A stretch of 64,000 nucleotides of DNA from Oscheius tipulae. Lineage: Eukaryota; Nematoda; Chromadorea; Rhabditida; Rhabditidae. The position numbers and the translations under genes are program-made. The stretch's first letter is position 1. Every line of letters begins with the position of its first letter. The notes beneath the pieces were generated by a model, which had not been told where the DNA came from, ran no database searches, and saw nothing but the letters and a program-made list of their open reading frames with translations. Where the stretch lies: the NCBI GenBank assembly GCA_037178975.1, contig JASJZH010000001.1:3348001-3412000 (forward strand). The letters run 5' to 3'. Below, piece after piece: positions 30,570-42,661 of the stretch.

Positions 30570-33469
30570 TTAGCAGGCAGCTGTTTCAGATGTGGCTGAG
30601 AGATGTTCTTTAAGGTGGTTTTCGAGTTCATTCGGAGAAGTACAGACTTTTTGACAGACTGAACAGACTGTCCGCCACAGCATCATCATCATCTCCATTC
30701 CCGCTGAAGACAGCTCGTTTTTAAAAGCAGAATTCACAAACTACCGGCTGGAGGGAAGAGACCAAGAGGTGGGCCGAGTGGTGCTATTCCCATAGGTGGT
30801 TTCATGACCGAGGCCTCGCCAGGGGAAGCGTCGAAGATTCGACGACCTGAATCTGCGATTTTGTTACTGGATTCCATCTTCTGTCAGTCAGATCTGGTTT
30901 TACGATTTTCGTGCTATAGCTTGGTCAGAAATAATAGGCCACTGCCATGCTGACGGTACTAACTTCTTTTTAGGTATGTTTTTTCCTACTTCATATTCAA
31001 ACTTCACATGTCTTCTACACAAACGAGCTTACCACGTCGGCTGGGACTCTGCTGCCACATGTGCGTACCCATATGCACTTTGAGATTGCCTCGAGTGGTG
31101 AAGGCCCGTCCACAGACCTCGCACTTGAACGGCTTGTCCCCAGTATGTGTTCGCATGTGAATTTGTAGAGCCGAGCTGCTGGAGAAGTGTTTGAAGCAGA
31201 CCCCGCACTGGTGTTTCGATAAAACGGGAGCTTGACGTGGCGGAGGAGGCTCAGTCTCGGCCCACATTTTCCTCATCGCCTCCAGAGGATTGTCGATACT
31301 CCCCTTCTTCGGAGTCTCCTCGTGGCTGGAAGCTGCAGCCAGATCATGGTTGACATGATTGGGAGTTTTGGTTTCGGCCGCCGATTCGGGCCGTCCAATC
31401 GAGGAACCGTCTGTTTGCTCGTGTTGTGGGTCATTGGACTCTTCACTTCCAGAAGGGGAAACAGATAGCTTGGCCTCTGATTTAACTTCTTCCTTCGCCA
31501 GAGTCGGAACCTCTTCCATCCTTGGATTCACCCGTATCTCCTCAGTCTGTAGCTGTTTCCCGAGCAATTGAGCCAAGTTGAAGGGAGCTGCATGCGGCAT
31601 TTCAGCCATAGAGGTTGGTGGGAAGGGCTGATTGAAGAAGGGAAACAGTGGGAAGCCATGAGGAAATCCAGGAGGGGCCTGGTTCTGTTGAGGAGGAGGA
31701 AGACGGCCAGTTAAGGCCTGGGTATGCTCAGCGATATGAGCCTGGAGCTGCATCGTGGACATGAATCTCTTCTGACAGATCGGACACTGATGGGCCGCAT
31801 GAAGACCGGGAGGCATGGGCATAGGACCCAGAGGAGGACCAAGAACACCTCGGAAACTGTGCTTCGCCCTGTGAACTCCCATGTGGGTCTTCAGATTTCC
31901 CTTTGTCGTGAAAGCTCGCTGACAGATCTTGCACTTGAAGGGTCGTTCTCCTGAAAATGAGTGTGATACGATTCCCTGACTTTGAACTACCTGTATGAGT
32001 CCTGTAATGCATCTGAAGAGCACTCTTACAACTCAAGACTCTTCGACACAGAATACATTGATTCGGATCAGTTGTCGGAATAGCCTTGTCTCCGACCAGT
32101 TGACGAATCTTCTCTCCCTCATCCGTCGTGCTGATCTCCATCAGAGCCTCCCAGTCGTCTTCGTTATTCATCTCCGAGGGTCGCGGGACAAAAACCTCTT
32201 GTCGAGGATCAAAAGGTGGTCGGAACAGGACTGAACCATGGTTATAGAATTGAGTAATAGTGACTTACAAGGATGAGGTCGCGCTGCAAAAGGAGGGAAT
32301 GGCTGATGAAGATTTGGTGGAAGTATTAGTGGCGGAGGGAGGGTGAGAGACTCTTCGGGACTACCAGAGGAGAGAGTTCGTTCCTCGGGAAAGTCTGGCT
32401 CGACCAGAGAGAAACTCGGTCCAGCTGTGGCCGGGACCGAACCTCGGTCAGCGTCGGGATTCGACGGAGGAGATCCGTCGACTGTTGAGGGTCGTACTTG
32501 ACTACTGCAGTCATGCTCTTGGATCTGAAGCTTACAAGGTAAGAGCCAAAAGCGAGACGGTTAACCTGTTCTCGGTCGTCGAACCTCTCTCCACAACTGT
32601 CACATCTGAACAGTTTCGAGTGCTCATGCTGTTCCATGGCATGCCAGAGAAGAGCTCCTCTCGAAGGAAACCTCTGGAAAAGACATGAGGTTACTGTAGC
32701 CTTCATGTTGCGATTGCTCATTTTTGCAGACGATGTCCGTTCTCTTTTTGTCCTTCTCCGTCACCCGTTACGACCCCATAAAGTCGACTGAGAGAGGACG
32801 CCTGTCGTGGAGGCTAGAGACAGCCGACCAACAAAATTATAGCCCCTCAGCTGTGGTACCGTAATCGAATTGACATCGAGTCTCATCTTCGACTGGGAAA
32901 AGAACTGGAATTGGCCGATGACGGACTATTGGAGAGTCGTAATAAGGGGGTTACGGTGGGACTGGGACAAGGTGTTCTGTACTGTGTAATTTCAGTCAAA
33001 ACAACGCTCTTTGTCTACTGAGGGAGAGACTGTATGCTCTGGTCAATTGTTCTGTCCATGGGATGAACAGTCGGGCTACTGATGCTCATTGTATGAGCCA
33101 CTACATGTGTGTGAAAACAATCAGACCAAAAATCAGATAATACATACGAATTTTGCTGTGTCTTTAGTCGAACTCAAAGCTGCTTTCGATGACAAAATTC
33201 TTCAAATCCCTTTCAAGAAGCTCAGAAATAGTTACCTCGGTACATGCCGCGCAAGGAAGATAGTCTCGTCTGGGAGTGGCAGGTGGTGTCGAAGAGGGAC
33301 TCTTGCCTCGATTGGCAGCAGCCAACTGAGCACAAAAGTTGAGGAGCTGTTGTGAATTGCTCAGGTTGGAGAAAGAAAGCAGATTGGACTTGTCCTCAAG
33401 AATGGCGGCTACTCGTCGAGTGGACAGGTCGATGGCCTCTTCCGAGCTCGGCGACACGTCGGCACTCAT
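30570..33469 (-). CDS. SALL: Spalt/SALL-type multi-zinc-finger transcription factor
   Basis: A developmental transcription factor; the C. elegans member is sem-4. Exon 1 (33236-33469) starts [19 protein letters not shown] and ends in the first half of a C2H2 finger, completed in exon 2 (CAAC...[18 protein letters not shown]). A second partial finger [10 protein letters not shown] follows. The first Spalt pair is [20 protein letters not shown] and [15 protein letters not shown], with an associated finger [17 protein letters not shown]. The second pair is [20 protein letters not shown] and [18 protein letters not shown]. The C-terminal single finger is [34 protein letters not shown] is diagnostic for the family. 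A glutamine-rich repression/dimerisation segment typical of vertebrate SALL is not evident. Intron 1 is 562 nt. TTTTTCAG lies 5 nt before the ATG. Confidence 0.94.
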
Positions 33470-36400
33470 CGGTTCTGAAAAATACTTTGGATCCCTCTGA
33501 GAGAAAAAAGTCGAAAGATGTTGCCCCCTCCGCCAAGAGGCGTTTGTCGATTTTTATGTGATCGCGAACCGGTAGCAGGAGAGAGGCCCCCTAATAATTT
33601 GCTGCATCGCAACACCAACAAAATATCAGAGAGAGCGGGCAGAACGTGGAGAGACAGATAGGTAATAAAAAGTTATGATCGTCTTCTTCTTTTGCTGTGA
33701 TATGTGCCGCGCGCAACATTAAAGTTTTACAGGATCGCACTGCGTGAAAAAAGAGTGGCCCAGTTTCAAACTATGCATGGCATTCCACAAAGAGAGTTCT
33801 TGAATGGTAAGATACGTAGTTTTGTGGTGATTCCATAGGTTACATGAACCTCCTTGACCCTCAAACATTTTGATAAAAACCGGAGAGAGCAAAACTTATA
33901 GTCTCAGCAAGAACCCCACTAGGACTTTCTTGTTTTCACTGTCCATTATCGAAATATGTTAGCATTTGCAACTGTTTCAAAACAAAATGATTCTCAAAAA
34001 ATCTGGATAACTGTGTAGTTTCCTTTTTATGATTCCCAACTTGGGAGGGTTGGTGACAGATCCAGGTACTGTATCAACTTATCACAGTGTTTGAAAACTC
34101 ACCTGTGAGAGTACGCTGAATAGGGACCTAACCCTGAATGACTAACACTACTTATTTGCTCAAATGGAATAGCTTATAATTGTCTGATAGGACAACATCT
34201 TATCCGCTAAATACCCGTTGAATGGTTTGCCAATGTTAGGTACCAGTGCCAGGGGTTCATTTATCAAAAGTATCAGTTGTGATTCTGACAGATGTCAAAT
34301 GTTCTCACCTGTCCCTCATCGTCTGTTTATCTCCCTCTCCCCCCAATTTCTGACACTTGCTCCCTCTGACAATCGATAGCAGAAAGTGACTCTCTCCCGC
34401 TGTGTATCACTCATTAATCATCTTCACTCTAGGTGGTCTCTCTTTCTACTTTCCGATCCCCTCTTCCCCACAAAAAGTTCCACTGGATCTCCGCCCCTTA
34501 TTACCGTAATCCCTCGCCGTCCAATAATAAGCGTGTCCTCCGATTAATATGCAACCCTTAGGGGGAGAGAGAGCGGCGCCGAGAAGGCAAGAGAGTCCTC
34601 TCGATTGTCATGGCCGATGAATTGTTCATTAGGAGCAGATTCGAAGGGGTAATTGCCGAGAGCAAAGGGACTCTTTCTCTCTCTTGCTATACGATCATAT
34701 TCCACCCAGTCAGTTCATTATCTGATTCGAATCTGGCGCCCCTTTTTCCTCTTCTTCTTCTAGCGATAGCGATCTGTCGATTTATTAGCCGCATCAGCCG
34801 CGTTGCAAAGGGTGATGCGCTCTTTTGATGGCTTCCAAGTGATACTGCGGAAGTGGAGTCGGCTTGTTGGATAAACAACTGACTATGGGCGACAGCAATT
34901 CAATTCGGAAAAGAGAATGGGACTGAAATGAGCAAAACAATTCTGGAGGCAGTTTCTAAACGAACGACTTTTGAGAAGAGAACCATCATATTCCACCAGT
35001 TCATTATCATGGATAGATTCAGAGATTCGGAATAGTTCAAGTCTACTAGAATAGCCTCAGAAATCTGAAGGGAAAACAATATGAAAGAAAGCGAAGAGAA
35101 TAGAAGGACAAGAGAATGCAATCGAAAGACAGATCCAAGAAACATGGGTATTCAGTGAAAGAGTGATCTCGTACTATGCAGCTATTGAAAAACAAATTGA
35201 TTGTCAACTGAATATTGGCGATTTCGAAACTTCTAAGGGACAAAAGGAAGAATTGTGACTCGATGGTTCTTCGACTGCCAAACTAAAAAGACTAGTCTGA
35301 ATCTAAAGACTAAAAGCTGTTCGAAGACTGAAGAGGGAGTCATTTGGTGGCATCTTGTTCTAATGTCCCTCTCATAAGCAACACACGGCTGCCTCCACAT
35401 TGTTTCAATCGCAGTAGAGAAATAGATTAATTCTGCCTCGGGCTGCCATTGCCTCTCTCTCCTTTTCGCTCCACTATTTCCAGCCGGCTGTCTTGTTATG
35501 CCTCGGGCGCTCGTATGATTGGATAAGCCCGGCCGCCCCGCCCCGTCATATTCGCTCATGACAGCCCCTGGACTACGGTAATATCTCTCACTGTCAAAAG
35601 GTGAGACTGGTCAGAGAGTCAGCTAACAGTTTAAAGCGTTCACGCGCGCGGAAGCAGCCACACGAACATGATTCTCAAAACAAACAGAGCGAAATTAGAT
35701 GAACGATGAGTCAAGGAAGCAGTTCATGAGTCAGAAATTATTAGAAGGGATGAGTCAATTGATCAAGGTTTTTGTTCCCTCCCAGTCTCCCCTTTTTCAG
35801 TTTCGGACGCAGACAAAGAGAGATACTCATCGGTAGAGAGAGACACACGAGTCAAATCTGACTTATGATTGTCGGGGCGACTTTTTCAAGGCCTTCCTCC
35901 CGTCCCCCACATCGTTTCGAATTACAAGAAGAAAATGAGCGAGGATAGCAAAAAGGAGAAGGAAACGGTCTCGTTCGCGGTGATTAGTTTTATGACATCG
36001 CGTAAAAATGTTTCGACACGCAATTTTTAGACAGAGACTAATCAGCCGTGACAGCTCTCATGAAACTGATTATGCTTCCAGTTTTTTTGTTAGAAAAAGG
36101 GGTCACCACTGATCGTGATCTACACTTGTGAGTAAACACTCTCATTCGATGAACAGGGAATATGAGAGAAATACTAAAATAAGGACATACCAGAGCTCTG
36201 CTCCTCCGGCAAACGTTGCGGTTTCGCCTGCTTACGACGCGACGATAAAACGAAGGACGAAGCCATAACACATCCGAACCCTGAAACGGGATTTTTAATG
36301 TCATAGGCTCTCTTTCATCTCTAATTAAGGTTGATGTGAGAGGGTGAGCCAGGAGTTAATAGAGTGAATGGTGGAAAAGCTCAACGATACTCATATTCCT

Positions 36401-39400
36401 GTCAAAAACTGATCTTCCGACACTCCAAGAACATCGAAAATCGGGCAGGTTTACGCGGAAGTTCGCGTGCTGTCTCCTCTTCAAAGTATAGTGCAATGGG
36501 TACGCTAAAGTAGTGTTCCCTGCTGAACGTTGACCTACCACAGTAGAAGGTTTGGTTCTTCATGACAGTTTTGGAAATATTTAGAAAAGACAATGGATGT
36601 AAGAGATTTCGCCCATCTTTTGTGCATGGGTTGCGGGGAATCGTATTGTTCTGACTCGAAACGGATTGGAATGAAATCTTAGGGACGATGTCTGTTTGTT
36701 GTTATGAGACTATTTCTCACAAGGAGCTATTTTGATCTGAAAGCAGGGAACACTACTAGTCTGACAGAACCCCATCCCCTCCTAAACGTCTCGGTCAAGC
36801 CGCGGTCAGTTCGAGAAGGACGCTCTCGCGCGCGACAGAACACGGTTCGGACACCCAGGGTTGATGGAAGTTGACAGTGATAACAGGGTAAATAATCGAT
36901 GGGGCTCGCGCGCGATTTCTCGAAATGATTGAACGGGCTGTCAGTGGAAAACTCATAAGAGAAGTGGTCACACCCCCTCTCTACTGTAGATTCAAATGAC
37001 CAGAGAGAAGTTGCAGTGAGAGTGGGACGAGGACGAGGAGCAATGACAAATGTGCCGGGGCTGTTCTCTCTCGAAAAATGATCCGCTGAAACAACTCGCG
37101 ATGAATGACTACTGTCAGACTCATTTAGAGGAGGAGTGAAATTCGAGGCAAATGAGGAAGAGGTAGAGACAAAAGGGAGCCCGACCGAGAAAAAGGAAAG
37201 AGAGTTTTGTGTTTGAGCTAGTCTTTACGGAGACGAGGGCGCTATGAGGAGACGCGCATAATCACAATATTTGCTCTACTCTCTTTTATTCTTTTTGAAT
37301 TCCCGCGAAAGACGAGTCAAAGGGCTGCGCGAGGTGCGTGGAGGGTGGTATCAGGAAGGGACCTGAACTCTTGGGTTTAGACCTCGAACTTTCTGCTAGA
37401 CAGTCTAGACTGTTAGTCACTAGTCCGTGCAAAAAAGCCTTGTTCTTACAAAAGGATATTTGTAACAATGATTCAAAGGCTTCTAAGGTTTTCTCGGTCG
37501 AGAGGATGTTCTTAAAAATTGTGAGTGGTGAACTGGAGACCTATAAAAAACGGGTCTGGCGGTGCCTGCCCTCGACAGAAAGGTAAAGCGTTCGTGGACA
37601 CAAAATTTAAGACGGAGGCAATGATAATGACGAGCGATTATGAACCAGTTTGGGACGTCGGAGACGATCATAGGTTATAAGAGGAACTGAAAAACATTTT
37701 TTTTTCAAAATGAGGCAACAGTTGAAACGACCCGAAGAAATCAGTGGAACGAGGTGTTTTTGTGTCCTCTCGCGGATTATGAGGAGCGGCTGGCGCGGTC
37801 TCACTGCCCCGCGTCTGCTCACAGGGGGCGGCGACTTATGATAATTGTCGGCAGGATACGGTAGTCCCGGCGGGACTCGCAGTCATACATATAATGCAGT
37901 TCCCCAAAGACTCGCTCAATCAAACTGATGCAATTTTATTTTGTGTCTCTCCCTCTCTCTTCTCGGAGAGAAGTAATGATCGCAGATTGGGCTTAGATTA
38001 GCCCCCGAGTTGCGGAAAAAGAACCGAGCCACATATGCACAGACTTCTTGTGAGCTATTTTTAAGTATGCTCTGGCAACTGACAGTATAGATGGGACGAA
38101 AGTCAAGAGATTGTTGACCCGTGTTTTTGATCCAGGTTCCCTTCTGTGTCTCTTGAGATTTTTTGAAGATTTAATTTAGACATGATATCGAGAAGAGAAG
38201 AATGAGAATGGCTTACAGGGTGCTACTGAGCCGCGAAAACTGCTACTATGTAATAGATGTCAACTGAACATGGATCAAGTGGAGACGAGTTGCGTTCGAC
38301 AGTTCGATTCATCAGTCGGATGTTGCTACTGGTGGACTCACTGGCAAATTTTGTTGAAAGAAACAAGGAACTGTGACAGTCTCTATAAAGTCTTGTTCTA
38401 CCGATAACTCTCTGGGGCTTGCCGGTATGTTCAGTACATTCCCAGAATTCCAAATCACGCGAAAGATCTCTACAAAACAAAATGACTCTCTCCCCAGCTC
38501 TTGTTTACAATAGTTTGACGGACGGATCGAGTAAATCAGCCCTGATCAAATTTCGATGAGAAAGGCAATTAGCCGGTCTAATGTCAACAGTGCTTGTTAC
38601 CGGGAGAGAGCTAACCAGATTTGTGCTATTGTTCCTGTAATTAGCCGGGGGAAGGATGCCTCTTTCGGGACAGCAGATGGCGTAACGAGACTCGTGTAAA
38701 CAAAAAAACATCAGGAAGAAAAGACAATCCGAGAGCGAGAGTCACTGGACAAACAGCAAGACGACGAGTTATGAAAGTTTGGGTAAACAATAGCCGCGCG
38801 AGAGAACTCAATGAGAGAAAGCCGACCTTAGCAAGAAGAAGGAGTCGATAAATGATGATGTCAGAAAAGAGATCACACCCCCGAACTTCCGCGAATTTTT
38901 ATGGGTTTACGGCTGAAATATGGTCGCTACTGTTCATAAAGGGTACGGGGCAAGCAGTTCGTCGCGTGGGTTTGTGAAGAAACATTTTTTCTTATGAGAA
39001 AGTATCTTGATTAGAGCCTCAGCATGCTAAATGGCTGGTAAGACAGGGTAACAGTTCGATGATCCCATTGCAAACTTATTCGTTCTCTCTCATAAGACCA
39101 AAAGATTCAAAATCTTACAACCAGTACAAGGTATCCGAGGAAGATTGTAGAACTTAGGTCCTAACAACTCTTTACTTTCTCGGCATTGAGGATACTGTCT
39201 GGTAGAGAAGTACCGTAAACAGATTGTACCCCTATCCTCTTCAAAATACTTCCTTTTGGTCTCCCCCATACAATCTGGAAAGATGTCTCTCGAAGTGTAA
39301 CTGCGCATAACCGCTCAGCGTCAGCTCAAATCGCAACTGGCTGTGAGTGTAAGGAAAATTAATTGCTCGAGAGCCCCCTGGCGATTTGAAAAAGCCTTGA

Positions 39401-42400
39401 AGACGGGACACCTGTCCCTCAGAGGTTAAACGGACCGCAACACGTCTCTCAAGAAGCAATCGCAACCTGTATAATTATTGTCTTCTCCAGACTACGGTAG
39501 GAGAAATGGGAACGCAGTTGAATATTTTAGTAGCACAGAGGACTGGATGAGCGGCGAAGGCAAAAAGCAAGAAAATTATCATGAAAGAGGGGCGGGGCTG
39601 GCCGGAGGGACGACAAGTCTGAACCCTCCCCGAATGAGACAGTCTCTCCTCATTTGTAATCGGTCGCACGACAAAAGGACACTTTCTCCGGGAGGGCACA
39701 AATTAGAAGGGATTACGCGAATCGGAGGGTCTATCAAAGAGGCCAAAAGGCGAATATTGAGGGCGAGAAGGAGGCTGTCTCTACAGGTAGTTTTTCACAA
39801 TGTTTTGAACAGTAAAAAACTAGAGACGAGGTGTAATATTCCTTTCTTGACAGGAGAATTCAAATGTCTTCATTCTCTTTAGGGATGACAAACAAGGTGT
39901 TGTTCGAGTGAAATCGTATTCAGACTTCTAGAGTCGACAGGTTTATTGATGCTCGCAGTCGGCTCCAGAAGCTCGTGCCATTTTGACAGTGCTTCTTGAC
40001 ACGAATCTGTAGAGCTCCTGTTCGGTCTCTTCAAACCCTAGGCACAGTTGATTTCGCTGACTTTCTGACATGTACGTTTCTTCTCTAAAGCTTGAAGGCT
40101 AGGAGAGCAAGCGCACCGAAGAGTATCAAGATTCTTGTCCAGAAGACCCCCGAGTTACAATCTGAGCTCCAATTGAGGTCATAACTCATCGAGTGAGCTT
40201 ATGACTCTCTCTCACACACAGGCGGTATCTGTCTCTTGACGAGAGAAATGACTGGCCGGGATTAGTGGTCTGAGGCATGCTCATTTCCCATATAATGAGC
40301 ATTTTCTCTCGCCGCCCATATTGGCGAGATGGGCCCTGGGAAATAAATTCGCGCATTATGACTGCCTTTCGCCGGCTGCGCCTCTCAAATTACGCAATCA
40401 GCATTGTGGCCTTTCCGAACTGAATCATTAGCGAAAGAGACGAGGGTCGCCTTATCAAAACTAGGAGGCTACGGTAACATGCTCATTTGATATTAATTCT
40501 CGCTCATCGTCGCTATATTGTGGCCATCCATCAACTCTGACAAGTCCTTGCCAAAACGGACGAATAACAAGATGTGTCTAATGACAGCCCGGACACTTCC
40601 ATCCCAAGAGTTCTACTCAAACTAGAGGACTTTGTAGTCTATTAGTTTTTCGAGACTTGGATACTGAAACTACAGAATTGATAGCTCCTCCAAAACCCAA
40701 ACTTCATGTGTGCTGACGTAATCTGAAGGAACCAGACTGGGTCGAGGAGCAGTTCAAAGCCAAAGAGTGGTACAGAGCCAACAGAACAGGAAAACACACA
40801 AGATCTTTGGAGAGTATGGATCATTCAGACTCTTTTTGGAAAACAGCTGCGAATTCGATGAAGACCAGCTGCCACCAACCATGAAATCTGGAGAATTATA
40901 CCACAAGACCAAATTACTGTACTTCCATTCGAATTGAGAACTGGATTGACAACATTTGACCTGTTACTCCTTGGCTTCTTGTCGCACACGACTATTCTGC
41001 TTTTAAACGATCAGAGGTAGCCACTCACACTGTCACTTAGTCATTCGGAGAGAGTAGATCTCTCCACTGGAAGGTCAAGTGCTTCCAGCCATTAACTCGT
41101 GAGTTATACATATGTAATGTACTTGTTGAGACGATATCTCAAGCTCCCTTTCCGAATGCATGTACCCGAAAAGAAGACTGGCAATTAGCAGATGTGGAGG
41201 ATCATTAGTTATCGTTCACAGTTGGCTACTGGTGGCGGTCCTCTCCGCCTCCTCGGCACGGCCTTTGTGAGACATGAAAGACTGCTTTGTGAAACGGTGG
41301 CACACAAGAAGAATTTGAGGCCGAATGAGTATGGTCTGACCGGAGAGAAGAGATCGCGAAACAAGGAAATATATTGCGCGATGGAGAGACGGAGACACGG
41401 ACGGCAGCCAATGAAAGCGAGGTAATAACTATAAAATTTATCACCACAACTAACGACAGTTTGTTGCGATTTGGTCGAGGCGTCCGGGGGGAGACGCGGA
41501 GGGAGCGAAAGAACAGCTAGGGTTTTTCGAGGAGACTGAACTGTAGAGTAGAGGAGAGATCCCAATAGGAAACCTAGAGACATACTTTAAGTAAAACTGT
41601 CATTCTCTAATTAGCATCCTATGGTAGCTTACTAGACTTTCAAGTGTTTCGGACAGGTCCTTTCAGCCAGTGCATTTTGTTGACTGATCTACTGTGTGGG
41701 AACAACCTTTTTAGCTTGATTTCATCAAGAAATTTTGATTCTCCTTCTTATCAACTGATACTGTTTAGAATCGACGAAGCCTAGACAATCATATTGACCC
41801 GAATCGTTATGATAACTTGTTATTGGCTTGTTTGATTCTAACCCCTGCTTAGCGAAGAGAAGATCCTGTGCTCCAGCTGGCCCACGAGTCATAAAGTTCC
41901 TCTTCTCCCGACCAGGAGCAGCGCCACTGACCTCGTCGATTTACAGCCGAAAACACCGCCGGACCCCGGACACAATTGCCCTTTTTGCCCTCGTTTTTGA
42001 CGGCGATTTTCATCTTTGTGCCGCGCGATAAAAAGGCCATGTCGATACTTTGCTGCATATGAAACCGAGAGAAAGGGACCAAGATACCGCGGGACTTAAT
42101 CGGAGTGGGGGAGAGACAGCCGGGGCGGCCAATAATAAGCTGTCATAACTGACTACGGTAGCTGGATGAGAGGGAATGTGGGAGGAGCTGACCGAATGTT
42201 GCTCATAATATGCAAATGCGAGGAGAAGCTGGAATCAAGTTACAGGGGAAGAGGTCGGAATTATAGAACCCACAGTTCCCCTAAATTCATTTGTCTCTTT
42301 GACAGATGATCTGCTAACCGAATTGGCCTGAAGTCTTTCTTCGAACAGTACAAAACCTATCTCTAACTCTTTAGCAAGATTTGTGTAAAATTCCGAGGGA

Positions 42401-42661
42401 TGATCCTTAATAACTTAAGTAACTTCTGACTGCTCTTTTGCGTTATCAAAAAATCTTCCTTCCATGGAAATTTGGAAAGAGGAGCCACAGGGATAGTGTC
42501 AGAAAAAACAGCTAGGTAGTTTATGCGATGGGGTAAACCGTAGATAGAGAGCAGAGATGGACCATTTAGAGATTCTTTGTGAACAGAAATCAGTTTGGGA
42601 CACTCGGCTTCAATCATGGAAAAACCATCTGTCCCACTCGTATGTGTCAGATATTACCGTA
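32857..42661. promoter_or_regulatory. Cluster of nine TACGGTA/TACCGTA sites around SALL
   Basis: Sites: 32857, 34502, 35574, 37857, 39211, 39493, 40470, 42154 and 42655 (first base of each 7-mer; TACCGTA at 32857, 34502, 39211 and 42655). The flanks share a pattern, Y-TACGGTA-R. The sites at 35574 and 42655 share 13 bases (CTACGGTAATATC) on opposite strands. About one hit is expected in 10 kb for both strands. The first lies in SALL intron 1, the others upstream. A binding site for an unidentified factor is inferred. Confidence 0.55.

Noticed and set aside
39478-39882. 134-codon open frame in the SALL desert
   Set aside because: Low-complexity basic composition, no known domain and no supporting splice structure; consistent with chance.
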